NCBI GenBank assembly: GCA_023935145.1
Contig: CM043698.1
Span: forward strand, 146,933,625-146,997,624
Direction of reading: 5' to 3'
Origin: Bretschneidera sinensis
Taxonomy: Eukaryota > Streptophyta > Magnoliopsida > Brassicales > Akaniaceae
Length of the DNA stretch: 64,000 bases
Below the pieces are notes generated by a model. That model was not told the DNA's origin, did not search any database, and worked only from the letters and a program-made list of their open reading frames with translations. The first letter of the stretch is position 1. Each line of letters starts with the position of its first letter. The translations under genes were made by a program, and so were the position numbers. Shown piece by piece: positions 1-10,586 of this stretch.

Positions 1-435
1 CAAGTAAATACCTCCCAAACAGTCCAAAACCCACAAACCGGAGAAACAATATCTAGAATAATACATGTAAACCAAGAAAACGCATTTGAAACTCTAATAT
101 ATGCTATCACCAAACACTTCATTGGAGACCCTGATAAGTTTGCTGTAAGATCCGCTGAAATACTTATAAATCTAACCTGCTCTACTTTGCAAGACTTTAG
201 ATGGTATAAAGATGTCTTTCTTGCTAAGGTATTTACAAGACAAGATAGTAATAACGCTTATTGGAAAGAAAAGTTCATATCTGGACTTCCAAAACTATTT
301 GCTGAAAAGGTCAGACAAAGGATCAGAGATCTAAATGGCGGATCTATTCCTTATGACCATCTCTCTTATGGAGAGATCATCAGCTACATAAACTATGAAG
401 GTCTATCAATATGTAATGACCTTAAGCTTAAATAA
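1..435 (+). pseudogene. EPRV-a coat protein, C-terminal part
   Basis: The frame is open from base 1 to the TAA at 433-435. It matches the coat/gag-like domain seen more fully in EPRV-c (47379-47981) and EPRV-d (60101-60634), which carries a GWWDNYLT motif in the missing upstream part. Visible conserved stretches include QDFRWYKDVFLAKVF and the end LSICNDLKLK. The terminating TAA is also present in EPRV-c and EPRV-d, but EPRV-b has TCA there and reads on into the zinc-knuckle segment. The N-terminal part lies outside the window. Confidence 0.7.
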
Positions 436-438
436 AAA

Positions 439-961
439 ATGAAGTCAGAGCTAAAACAAAGCAGAAAAGAATTAGGATCATTTTGTAGTCAATATGACTA
501 TGAACCCTAAGGGCTCCATCAGCTGAAAATTAAAGAAAACAAAAGATTTTCAAAAAAACAAAAATACAAAAAAACATACAAGATCTCCCCCTCCTCATAA
601 AACCCAAAAACCTAATTTTAGAAAAACTAGAAAATCCCAAGCTCCTTCAAAAGCCTGTTTCAAGTGTGGAAGACTTGGACATTGGGCAAAGAATTGTAAA
701 GTAAAACAAAAAATTAATGAATTAGATGTTGAAGAATATCTGAAGCAACATTTAACTAAAGTAATGATTAATGACTCTCAAACAGAAGAAAAATATTCTT
801 CCTCTGATAATGAAGAGCTCATTTACACAATACAAGAAAGTACTAATTCAGAAGAATCCATTGATTCACAATGTGATTGTGAAGATGAACTTTACTTCTG
901 TGAATCTATCTCTAAAAAAGAATTTCTTTTAGATATAATAGATAAAATTGTGATCCTATGA
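439..961 (+). pseudogene. EPRV-a zinc-knuckle and acidic linker segment (frameshifted)
   Basis: A basic stretch starting MKSELKQSRKE leads to a CCHC zinc knuckle, CFKCGRLGHWAKNC at 656-697, which in caulimovirids and retroelements binds nucleic acid next to the coat domain. A Ser/Glu/Asp-rich stretch follows (764-961). A 1-nt loss near 505 (tatgaaccc against tatgaaaccc in EPRV-d) breaks the frame before the knuckle. A second 1-nt loss at about 944-955, relative to EPRV-b and EPRV-c, makes the reading end at the TGA at 959-961. Confidence 0.7.
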
Positions 962-1105
962 TAAAAAAGGATTACTTAATGAAACTAAGAGATATTATTC
1001 AAGAAGGAAAATAAGATTTTAACTCCACATGAGCCCTATAATCTTTCAAAAAATTTTGAAACCCTTTTTCAAAAACCCGAAATAGCTTCCACACAAGATT
1101 TATAA

Positions 1106-3142
1106 ATGGAAATTAATATTATGAAAGAAAAAATAAAAGAAATTCAAAAAGATACAGTTGATATAAAAGAAAAAATGGTTAATTTAGAAATTAATAATCT
1201 TAAAGAATCGATCTCTTCACAAATCAACAAAGACGTCCCAAAAGAAGCCCCTAAGACTTCTAATCATGCTAATTTAATAAGTATAAATGATGGATCAAAA
1301 GATCGTGCTAATTTAATAAATATAAATGATGAATCAAAAGATGATTTTGTTAATCTAATAGAAAAAATGAAATATCAAAAATGGTATATTAAAATTTCTA
1401 TTGTTATTAACGAAGAATATCATATTAATACTACCGCCTTAGTAGATTCTGGTGCAGACCATAATTGTATTAAAGATGGCCTTATTCCTACAAAGTATTA
1501 TGAAAAAACTATAGAAAGGCTAAATACAGCTAGTGGTTCAAAACTAAATATAGAATACAAAATTACAAATTCCAATGTATGTAATGATGGATACTGTTTA
1601 AAAACTCATTTTATTCTTGTAAAAAATATACATCAAAATATCATTTTAGGAACGCCTTTCCTAACCCAAATTTATCCCTTCAAGGTTAGTCATTTAGGAA
1701 TAGAAACCAACATCTTAGGGCAAACTTTATTTTTCCCCTTCCTACAACCTGTAGATACAAGAGAATTAAATTTATTACAAACCAATAGTTTATTCAGGCA
1801 AATAAATTTAATACAAAATAAACAAGCTCATAAAAACTTTCTCAAAGAAGAAATAAATTATCAAAAAATAGAACAACAACTTAAACAACCTCAAATTCAA
1901 TCTCAGACAATAGAATTGGAAGAATTATTCAAAAAAGAAATATGTGTTGACCTCCCTAATGCTTTTTGGGAAGGAAGAAAGCACATAGTCTCTTTACAAT
2001 ATGAGCCAGATTTTGATGAGAAAAATATTTCATCCAAATCACGACCTATACAGATGAATCAAGAATTATTGAATTATTACCAAGAAGAAATAAAAGTTTT
2101 ATTAAATAAAAAATTAATTAGACCAAGCAAGTCTCCTTGGAGCTGTTCTGCATTTTATGTTCAGAAACAAGTTGAGTTAGAAAGAGGAGCTCCCAGACTA
2201 GTAATTGATTATAAACCTTTAAACAAAGTTTTGCAATGGATTAGATATCCCATACCTAATAAAAAAGATCTTCTCAATAGATTACATGACTCTACTATTT
2301 TCACAAAATTTGATTTAAAATCAGGATTTTGGCAAATTCAGATAAATGAAGCAAATAAATATAAAACTGCTTTTAATGTCCCATTTGGCCATTATGAGTG
2401 GAATGTTATGCCCTTTGGGCTTAAAAATGCTCATTATGAATTTCAAAACATCATTAATGATATTTTTAATGATTATTCTAAATTCACCAGTACCTATATT
2501 GATGATATATTAATATTCTCAAAATCTATAGATCAACATTTTAAGCATTTAAAAACATTTTTCCAAATCATCAAAAATAATGGTATAGTATTATCTGCCA
2601 CAAAAATGAAATTGTTTCAAACTAGAGTAAGATTTTTAGGATATCGTATATTTCAAGGAACTAGCAAACCAATAGATAAATCTATTGAATTTGCAAACAA
2701 ATTTCCAGATGAAATAAAAGACAAAACATACTTACAAAGGTTCCTTGGCTGTTTAAATTATATTACTGATTATTATCCACACCTTCGTCAAATTTGCGAG
2801 CCTCTATATAAAAGACTTCGCAAAAATCATGTTCCATGGTCTCAACAACATATAGATGTTGTCAAACTCCTTAAGTCAAAAGTATTCAGTCTTCCTTGTT
2901 TAGGAATTCTTCATCCAGATGCAAAGGTCATTGTTCAAACTGATGCCTTAGATATAGGCTATGAAGGAATTCTCAAACGGATTCTTCCCCAAAAAACCAA
3001 TGAGCAAATTGTCAGGTTTCATTCCGGTATATGGCTTGGTGCTCAAAAAAATTATTCAACTATCAAAAAGGAAATTTTAGCAATTGTTTTATGTATTTCA
3101 AAATTTCAAGATGATTTATACAACAAAACTTTTTTTTATTAA
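1106..3142 (+). pseudogene. EPRV-a protease-reverse transcriptase-RNase H polyprotein segment
   Basis: A long open frame (678 codons) preceded directly by a TAA (1103-1105) that replaces the CAA of EPRV-b and EPRV-c. Domains in order: lysine/glutamate-rich coiled-coil-like start; retroviral-type aspartic protease with active-site DSGA at residues 114-117; reverse transcriptase from about residue 310 with YIDD at 464-467; RNase H with the first catalytic Asp in TDALDIGYEG at residue 613. In EPRV-c the same motif reads TDASDLGYGG, so two residues around the Asp have changed here. The frame ends exactly where the solo LTR at 3143 inserts, so the last codons FFY are an insertion artefact; RNase H resumes at 5693. 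Confidence 0.85.
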
Positions 3143-5687
3143 TGTAGAATCCGATATTTCTTTTAAGCTTTTATAATCTTGTTTTATAATTCAGTTTTTT
3201 TAGGGATCTCTTAGTAAGAAACAAAAACTTTGGAGTTGTTTAAATACTAGAAGGAAAATTAAAGGAAATGGCATGTAAATTAAAAAAAGAAGAAGGGGAA
3301 GGGTAGAGTGGTAAAAGGCCAAGATTTAGAGGGATTATATAAGCTAAAAGTTGACCTAGAGTGGCAAATCTTTCCTTTGGCAATTTGCAATTTCGGCTGA
3401 AGGAGAGAAGAAGAAAGAAAAGCTCCAGATTTTTTCCTTCTCAAAACCCATTTCTTCCAAACTTTGACCTAGCCTTAACCTAACTATTCAAGCTCCGTTT
3501 GCCCTCAAACTTTGAAAACCTACTTCTGCCACCATCAGTTATCTTCAGACCAGGGAGGTGAGCCTCCACGAGTGGGCTACAGTGGCGCGTGGACCCCACG
3601 CTCCGAGCAGGGGAGGAATAGCCCGTTTTGTTCCCTTGGCTTTTTCGTGCAGATTTTGAGGTAATTTCGAAAAGTGTTCAACTACAAACTTAAATTAGAC
3701 TTCTTGATGTTGATTTTTGGCTTATTTTTGAGGTCTTTTGGATTTAAATTGAGGGATTTATGAGTTGTATAAATTGGGAGAATTGTGCAGAAATTCTGGA
3801 AATAATTTGTGTTATGGGCAGTTTTGTGAGCTGCTTTTCAGCAAGAATTTGAGGTAGTTTTGTGTCCCAACTATTTTTAAGTTAAAGTATACTTCTTAAA
3901 GTTTATCTAGAACTTTATTTGGGATGATTTGATTTTAAATTGGTTTAGTTTGAAATATTTGAAGTTGGGAGAAAATTTGAGAGAAATCTGGAAATTTATG
4001 TATTATGGAACTTTGGAAGAAAGTAATAAGAGTGTGTGAAGTTTGAAGATTTTTAGGATGATTGTATGTACAAAGTTTGAAGTTTTATTCTTGTATAACA
4101 TGATTTTTGAGATGAGTATTGTTAGAGAATTTTACTATGGGCTGTAAATTTGAAACCCTTTTTGGAGTTAAAAGAAATTCCTAAGTAAGAGATTTTTTCT
4201 GGATTGGGAAATTATATTTAGAATGAATACTTTTTACAAGTTGATATTTGTTGGTAATTACCCTAAGTTAGTGTCTTGAAATTTAAGTCTATATGAATTG
4301 AGAGTTTTATGGAGTAAAGAATGAAGGAAAGAAGGTAAAGAGTGAAAATAGATGATTTAGGAGAAGAAAGAACTTTAGTAGTATTTTCTTTGATTTATAT
4401 GTGTTAAGTAAATGGAATAATTGATTTCTTATTAAGTGTCTAAGTTTTAAATATTATACTCATTGGCTATTTGTATATGTAGTTTGCTTTAATTGTTAAA
4501 AATGACATTTCAATAGGTGAGGTGGATGATCGTAGTAAAGGTAAAGAAGTGATCCACGAGTAGTGTTTGGCGTAAGGTGAGTATTACCCTACTCTTGGTA
4601 AGCATGAATGTTAGTGGGGAAACCAAAACAATAAGGTTGTATAAGAGTTGTAATTCGCTATTTAGATATAATAATTATATTTATAACTATGTGGTAAGAT
4701 AAGTAAATTATATATTAATGATGAGATAGTGATTTCAAAACCTTTGTGCTGAATGTTATGTGATTGTATGGATTGTTGAGAATTTGATGATGTTCATCAC
4801 TTGATTTCATTTCATATCATTCATTGAAATTTACGGTATGTTATTGAGGGGGGAGTGATGTGTGAGGACGATAGGTCCCTACCCACAAGGGGTGAAAAAT
4901 GGTACCGAATATATTTGGATGATTGGACCCGGCCCGGATCAAGGGGGGTTCTGAAAATTTATTGTTTGTGAAACGTACCGGTACGTGGGGAGACGTCCCC
5001 GATGGATTATGATTGATTATGAGATGATACATTTCATTGCATCATGCTGCATTGGCATATCATACATGAATTTGAATTACTTGGCCCGTAAGGGGGCATA
5101 TGAAATGTTTGGTTGTATGGATAAATTGTGATATTTTGATGGACTATGGAATGGCGATTGCAAGTTGGTTGTGGGTCTTATAGGACCGTATTATGATTAC
5201 TAAGATTGTTGTTTTGCAAAGTGCTAAATGACTATGTATACGAACAAACAAAGTAGAAAGGAAAAAGAAATAATAATAAGCCCTCAACTTTTTCTAACAA
5301 GTGATTACTTTGTGTAGTGTAAGAACTCGCTGAGCTTTATAGCTCACCCCCCTTCCTATTTCTAATCTTTCATGTGATTTTGGATTTTAAGTGGTGAAGC
5401 TTTGAAGTTCAATGAAGTTTTAGGTGGGTCCACGAGCGTCGCATCCTCGGTCAATCTTTTTTTTCTTAGTGTTATATCGTATATTAGGTGTGAAGTTGTA
5501 ATCGGTTGGCTGTGTCTCTTCAGACACCTTGTAAAGCTACAACCTTATAGTTGAAATCTCTGTATGATCTTAACTAATATATATTAGATGTTGTTCTGTT
5601 GTAGTATATATTTGTGTGTCCAGGTGCTCGATTTCGAAAGGTAATTGATACCGTCCTGAGTGGGCCCGCTCGGGATGGGTCGTTACA
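3143..5687. mobile_element. Solo LTR, 2545 bp, inserted in EPRV-a RNase H
   Basis: The insert begins TGTAGAATCC and ends GGGTCGTTACA (TG...CA) and is bounded by a perfect 5-bp target duplication ATTAA (3138-3142 and 5688-5692). Removing it with one repeat rejoins the RNase H reading seen in EPRV-b and EPRV-c. It contains no ORF with retrotransposon domains and no second LTR, so it is a solo LTR left after LTR-LTR recombination. The size and the ending are typical of plant Ty3-gypsy LTRs, but the lineage is not proven here. Confidence 0.85.
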
Positions 5688-5890
5688 ATTAAAAGCTGAT
5701 TGTAAATCAGCAAAAGAAAATTATACAAAAAGATGTTCAAAATCTTGTTTCACAACAAATATTTGCTAGATGGCAAGCAATATTGAGTGCATTCGATTTT
5801 GACATCGAGTATATAAAGGGAGAGCATAATATTGTGCATGACTTCCTCACACAGGAATTTTTGCAGGAATCAAACACAAGAAAAGCATGA
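5688..5890 (+). pseudogene. EPRV-a RNase H C-terminal part
   Basis: Continuation of the polyprotein after the solo LTR. Frame-broken, but recognisable against EPRV-c (44550-44744), including the stretch FDFDIEYIKGEHN near the RNase H end. The stop TGA (5888-5890) overlaps the ATG of the next ORF in ATGA, an arrangement also present in EPRV-b and EPRV-c. Confidence 0.7.
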
Positions 5891-7378
5891 GTTCATCAAA
5901 TCAAAAAGGAAAGCAGAAGGTGTCTCCACCTTCACTAAAACCCCAAAGCCTCAATGACTATGCCACAAAAATCCAAATCCCAGGTTATCAGCCTATCCCA
6001 ATACAACCAAAAACCCCTCAGCAATCAAATAGAATTACATCACTAGGAAAAATCCCAAATCTATCTGAATTCCCAAATTTAACCTCCCAGTCATATGCCC
6101 AAACACTTTCTCAAACACTTTCCTAAACACCTTCCTCCTCTCGAACCTCTATCCCAAAGACCAGTCAATACATTCAAAAACTATACCAAGAACATATCTG
6201 ATGCTCCAGCCTAGACAGACCCACAAATGATCTCAATTTTATTACTAAGTATCTTTATACTAACAAAATTTTCCCCGTAGGTTTTCATTATATTCCAGAA
6301 GATCCAAAAAAGACCCAAAAATTCTATGAACTTATAATGGTTGATACTAAATCAATGGAAATCACCATACCAGAGACCCAACAGATCCCAATATTATTAC
6401 TTATTCAAAATACAAAATCCTCCGTATCATATCCCTAGACAAAATCGATGATCATTATAAACCCAAAACCTTTTCCGTCCCATTCGTGCCCCCCACATAT
6501 AATTATTATGATTATAAAAAAACATGGTATAATATATTCTTCATCTGACCCAAATCTCATTCCTGGTTTATTTTCTTTGACAAAAAGTTTTTTTTTTTTT
6601 TTATCAATCTTCCAATATAGATGTTTGAGTGGTGGTTTTCTTTTGGGAGTGACTCATCTATTCTTCCTCCCCCTATTGAAGAATCATTAACCTATTTCAA
6701 ACACAATACCAATACTGAAAAAACTTATTCTCATTAGATACCTTTTTATATCATTTTTTCCATTCCATGGATTATCTCTTGGGATTATGTTATAACTGAA
6801 ACTTTTTGGGATTATCTAGCCATAAATCGAGTTTTCAAAGTCAAATGGGGGGCAAAATATGAATGCTCATTTGCTAGCATTGATGTTATCAAAAATTGGT
6901 TTTTTGATAATCCCCAATACTCCAAATATCTTGAAGCACCATCTCCTTCATCAGAACCTAGTAAATTGACCAAACAAGAAAAGATAACGAAATTATTAGA
7001 GGAACTGTCTCTGCTATCAGACAGTGATGAAGAAAGTACTCAGACTCCAGATGATCAATCCAAGTCACCCTATCAGGATGCACAAGACCCTTATGATGCA
7101 TTTAATCTATCATAAGGTTTCACCAGTAAAAAGAAGACCGACAAATCCAAAAAACCAAAAAGCAGATTCCAAACACGTCAAAAAGCAAAAGCAATAAAAA
7201 GCCAAAAGGAAAAAGCAAAATTGAAAAAAAAGCAGAAGATGCTCGTCAAAAAAGCAGATTCCAGACATGTCAAAAAACAAAAAGCAAAATTGACAAAGAA
7301 AAAGCAGAAGATGGTTGTCAAAAAGCAAAAATAGCAGATGCCAGACATGTCAAAAGCAAAAGCAGAAGAAGCCAAAAG
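5887..7378 (+). pseudogene. EPRV-a ORF2, conserved protein of unknown function with lysine-rich repeat tail
   Basis: It starts MSSSNQKGKQKVSPPS inside the ATGA overlap with the polyprotein stop. By comparison with EPRV-b, -c and -c' the protein has a proline/glutamine-rich N-terminus, a central domain with the tyrosine- and phenylalanine-rich motifs YNYYDYQK and SHSWFIFFDKKF, a serine/aspartate-rich acidic stretch, and a lysine-rich tail of tandem repeats (about 7130-7378). I do not recognise the domain; a second ORF of unknown function downstream of RNase H is known in some florendoviruses. Stops at 6124-6126 and elsewhere and frameshifts break it. A solo LTR at 7379 interrupts the repeat tail. 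Confidence 0.65.
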
Positions 7379-7840
7379 TGACATCGGGCAGAATAGCGAT
7401 TATTCTGTAGGCTAGTCGAACAGATAGTTCACAGGGAGTAACACAAGAAAAACCCTAAAACAATACAGAGAAACTACTCTGATGCTTTATTTTAATTTAT
7501 TCCAAAAATATAATTATAATATTACGAAACCCTAAGACCTTATTTATAAGGCCGAAACAAAATAGGAAAATAAAATTAAGGCTGAAATTAAAATAACTAA
7601 AATAAAAAGTTTCCTAAAAACTAAAAACTACCAATTTGAAGGTCTAAACTTCGTTTTTTAGCTTAAAAACGATAAGGCTTAGTATAAATACTAAGTTTTT
7701 CCTGAAAGCTCGTTTCTAATCAGACTAAGGTTTTGGGGCCCAATCCGAGCTCATGGCCCGCTAAACGATGTAAACCGATTTAGGTAGCCCACTTGCCATT
7801 TGACAACTCAGCATCATCTGACTTGGATCCTTCTGCATCA
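7379..7840 (-). mobile_element. Solo LTR (TGATG...CATCA family), 462 bp
   Basis: Inverted copy of the element at 9630-10092. On the minus strand it begins TGATGCAGAAGGATCC and ends CTGCCCGATGTCA. A 5-bp target duplication AAAAG flanks it (7374-7378, 7841-7845). It contains no ORF and sits in the ORF2/intergenic region of EPRV-a. Confidence 0.85.
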
Positions 7841-7845
7841 AAAAG

Positions 7846-8163
7846 CCATAAAGAAGATCAAAAGCAAATTATTCACGGATTCAATTCTCTCTAAATTTCG
7901 CATACTCGGATTTGAAAATGGTTGAAGTCCGCAATCAAGAGTCCATAATTGTTTGTATTTTCAATGTAATGGGTAGAGTATGTTTTGAGAGCGTTTTACT
8001 TTGTTTTTGAGAGCAACCACTTCCCTCTTGGCACTGTAAGCCTCTTATTCTGTTCAAATTTATATTTGTATTTCGAACTGATATTTATCAACATATATTA
8101 AATCTGTTTCAAAATATTACTTGGGTGTTTTCATGTATTGTTTTATATGATCCTGTTTACATT
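7846..8163 (+). promoter_or_regulatory. EPRV-a intergenic region with degenerate promoter
   Basis: Corresponds to the intergenic regions of EPRV-b (14091-14345), EPRV-c and EPRV-c'. Those carry a TATA box (TATAAATG) after GTTGAAGTCCGCAATCAAG; in EPRV-a the box has decayed to CCATAATT at 7943-7950. The region leads directly into the primer-binding site, so the viral pregenomic promoter would lie here. Promoter function is inferred from position and from the intact boxes in the other copies. Confidence 0.5.
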
Positions 8164-8179
8164 TGGTATCAGAGCCATG
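8164..8179 (+). other. tRNA-Met primer-binding site of EPRV-a
   Basis: TGGTATCAGAGCCATG is complementary to the 3' end of plant initiator tRNA-Met, the primer caulimovirids use for minus-strand DNA synthesis. It lies between the intergenic region and the movement-protein ORF, as in that family. Confidence 0.85.
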
Positions 8180-8393
8180 TTTGAGTTTCTCTAGAGACTC
8201 TGTTCATCTTCTTTATATGTTTATATCGTTTTTTTCCAACTGTTCTGCTGTGTCTGCTTTTTGGTAAAGCCGTTGGTCAGCCCTTGTTATACTGGTGGTA
8301 AGTCCATTCCAGGATGTTCCCAGTAGGTGGTCCTGGTAGGAAACATTCCTTGTAGAACAGCTTGTTTGGAAGCTTTATTAACATATACATTTC

Positions 8394-9554
8394 ATGAATA
8401 GATTAATTAGGAGACGCCGGCAGGGTGATGATTCATCCGTGTCCGGATCAAATACATCATCTCCTCCAAGATATGATGATCAATTAGATCATACTCCCAA
8501 AGACCCCATAGTGCTATAAACAGTCAAGAAATCAATATTGCCAAGATCGAACAAGATTTTCTCAATTGGCATATACCCAAACAAAATATAAATAGAATAT
8601 ATCAAATAGGAACTTTTGATTTTAAATCTGATTATTCAATTAAAACTACGGAACAAACCTATTCTATCAATAGAGAAAATGAAAATGTTAAATTACTTTC
8701 ATTACCTTCAATACAAAAACATAAGCAAGAAGGTTTTAGATATTTGCATCTAGGATTAGTACAAATAGCTATCAAACCTTTACATCGTTTAGGTATTGAT
8801 ACACCTGTATTAATGATTTTAAGGGATGCTAGGCACCTTAATTTTACAAAATCATTATTATCACTTGTAGAATCAAATCTTCATAATGGACCTGTCTATT
8901 TCAATTGTTATCCAAACTTTTTAATACATCTTTATGATCCTAATTTGGTTGATACCTTAACATTAGATATTCAGTTAAAAGGATTAGATATCAAATCAGG
9001 CACTAGGAACCTGAGTTTGATATATAAAGTCTATTATAAGGTTATCACTACAAAAATAAATCCCAAAGCCCTTATCCAAACTAAACCAGGAGAAACCTTG
9101 CTTCTTGAAGCAAATACATTTCATGATAATACTATTACACCTAAACTCTTGACATGGGATCAAATCACTATTCCTGATCATTGGAAGCTTGAAGCCTTAT
9201 GCCCTCCTAAGGCTATAGCAAATTCCAATGTATCTCAAATTGATGAACATAGAGATGGTAGTGTGGTAATTAGGTTTACACCTAATGAATCCCCACAGCT
9301 CTCTAGAACTTCTAGTTCTAGAAGAATTAGAACTCCACTCTATGATGACCCTCAAATTATTCCACCTCGATATAGTTATGATTTGTCATCCAGAAACTCC
9401 AAACAAAGTTTACTAGGAGTCAATTTTGACCTTGTTATACCTAGAGGATTCTATGAGACCAGCTCCTTCAAATCTGCTATAGATCAATCTCAAATAGGAG
9501 AATAGTCCAAAAAGAATAATGGAGAATTTTCTCCAACCCGATCTGATATGTTAT
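8394..9554 (+). pseudogene. EPRV-a movement protein (30K superfamily), frameshifted and 3'-truncated
   Basis: The likely start is ATG 8394, reading MNRLIRRRRQ then SSPPRYDDQLDH. A 1-nt shift near 8490-8510 (relative to EPRV-d) ends that frame; the remainder is open at 8744-9505. The core LHLGLVQIAIKPLHRLGID and the DLYDPNLVDTLTL-type stretch (first D changed to H here) match the caulimovirid movement-protein domain that gates plasmodesmata. A stop at 9503-9505 replaces the glutamine codon of EPRV-d, and the ORF is cut at 9554 by the RLX-A junction. Confidence 0.8.
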
Positions 9555-9629
9555 GATCAGTACCTTTGAAGCATCAAGAACTTGCATCTCATCATCCTCA
9601 TTAGAATTTCCATTATCACTCTACTTCAT

Positions 9630-10092
9630 TGATGTAGGAGGATCCGAGTCAGATGATGCTGAGCTGTCAGATGGCAAGTGAGCTACCTAAGCCGGTTTAC
9701 ATCGTTTAGCGGGCCACAAGTTCGGATTGGGCCCCGAAGACCCTAGTCTAATTGGAAACGAGCTTTCGGGAAAAACTTAGTATTTTAACTAAGCCTTATC
9801 ATTTTTAAGCCAAAAAACGAAATTTAGACCTTTAAATTGGCAGTTTTTAGTTTTTAGGAAACTTTTTATTTTATTTAATTTAAATTCGGCCTTAATTTAA
9901 TTTTTCTATTTTAGCTTCGACCTTATAAATAAGGTCTTAGGGTTTCATAATTTTATTATTATATTTTTGGAATAAATTAAAATAAAGCATTAGAGTAGTT
10001 TCTCTGTATTGTTTTAGGGTTTTCTTGTGTTACTCCCTGTGAACTATCTCTTCGACTAGCCTGCAGAATAATCGCTATTCTGCCCGGCGTCA
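9630..10092 (+). mobile_element. Solo LTR (TGATG...CATCA family), 463 bp, nested in RLX-A
   Basis: Starts TGATGTAGGAGGATCC and ends CTGCCCGGCGTCA, with a perfect 5-bp target duplication TTCAT (9625-9629, 10093-10097). The paralogous RLX-D has the uninterrupted site TTCATTCTACT at 34385, proving insertion after the two RLX copies separated. It has no coding capacity. Confidence 0.9.
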
Positions 10093-10120
10093 TTCATTCT
10101 ACTCAACTACTCAAAGTCCT

Positions 10121-10489
10121 TCATCGTGGCCTTGCTTTGCAATTGTGTGTGCTCCTTTTCCTCGTTGTAGATGCACTCCTTATTTGAAAATCTAGAGACT
10201 TAGATCTTGATATTTCCTTCACCTTTCTTGAAATGCTCCACTTGCTCACTTTTTCTGGCTCTTCTTTTGATATAATCATGAACAATTCTTCAACCTCGAA
10301 CACACTTGGCCTCTTTAACTTATCTCTCTCTAGAGGTACCGTAGGAGCCTCCTTATCCATCCAAACTTCCTTGCCAACCATTAACATCGTGACTATGTCA
10401 TCTTCTTCCGATGGCAAGTACTTCATCTCTGTTAACATACTATTCAACAAATTAGTGATAATGGAATTGAAAAAGCTAATGTTCATCAT
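10121..10489 (-). pseudogene. RLX-A internal ORF (unrecognised gag-like protein)
   Basis: A 122-codon frame that is the better-preserved counterpart of the RLX-D internal ORF. It has an acidic, hydrophobic start MMNISFFNSIITNLLNSM followed by charged Lys/Glu stretches. No zinc knuckle, protease or polymerase motif is seen. Its place after the primer-binding site suggests a gag-like protein, but I do not recognise the family. A frameshift separates it from the downstream part. Confidence 0.4.
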
Positions 10490-10586
10490 ACCTTATTCCA
10501 TCTTCAATTCATCAAATAGCTCAATATTAATCATGCCTTTTTGTTTTTTGTATTTTTGCCAACGGAACCACATCTCTAATACCACT

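Larger units (their letters stand above)
1..9554 (+). mobile_element. Endogenous pararetrovirus copy EPRV-a (Caulimoviridae), circularly permuted and broken
   Basis: The order read here is coat protein C-terminus, zinc knuckle, protease, reverse transcriptase, RNase H, ORF2, intergenic region, tRNA-Met primer-binding site, movement protein. That is a permuted caulimovirid genome, as expected when a circular or concatemeric DNA integrates. Its left end lies outside the window. Its right end stops inside the movement/coat ORF at about 9554, where sequence of an unrelated LTR element (RLX-A) begins. A 2545-bp solo LTR (3143-5687) and a 462-bp solo LTR (7379-7840) interrupt it. No integrase or viral LTR is seen. 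The presence of a movement-protein ORF separates it from Ty3 retrotransposons. Florendovirus/petuvirus-like placement is inference. Confidence 0.85.
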
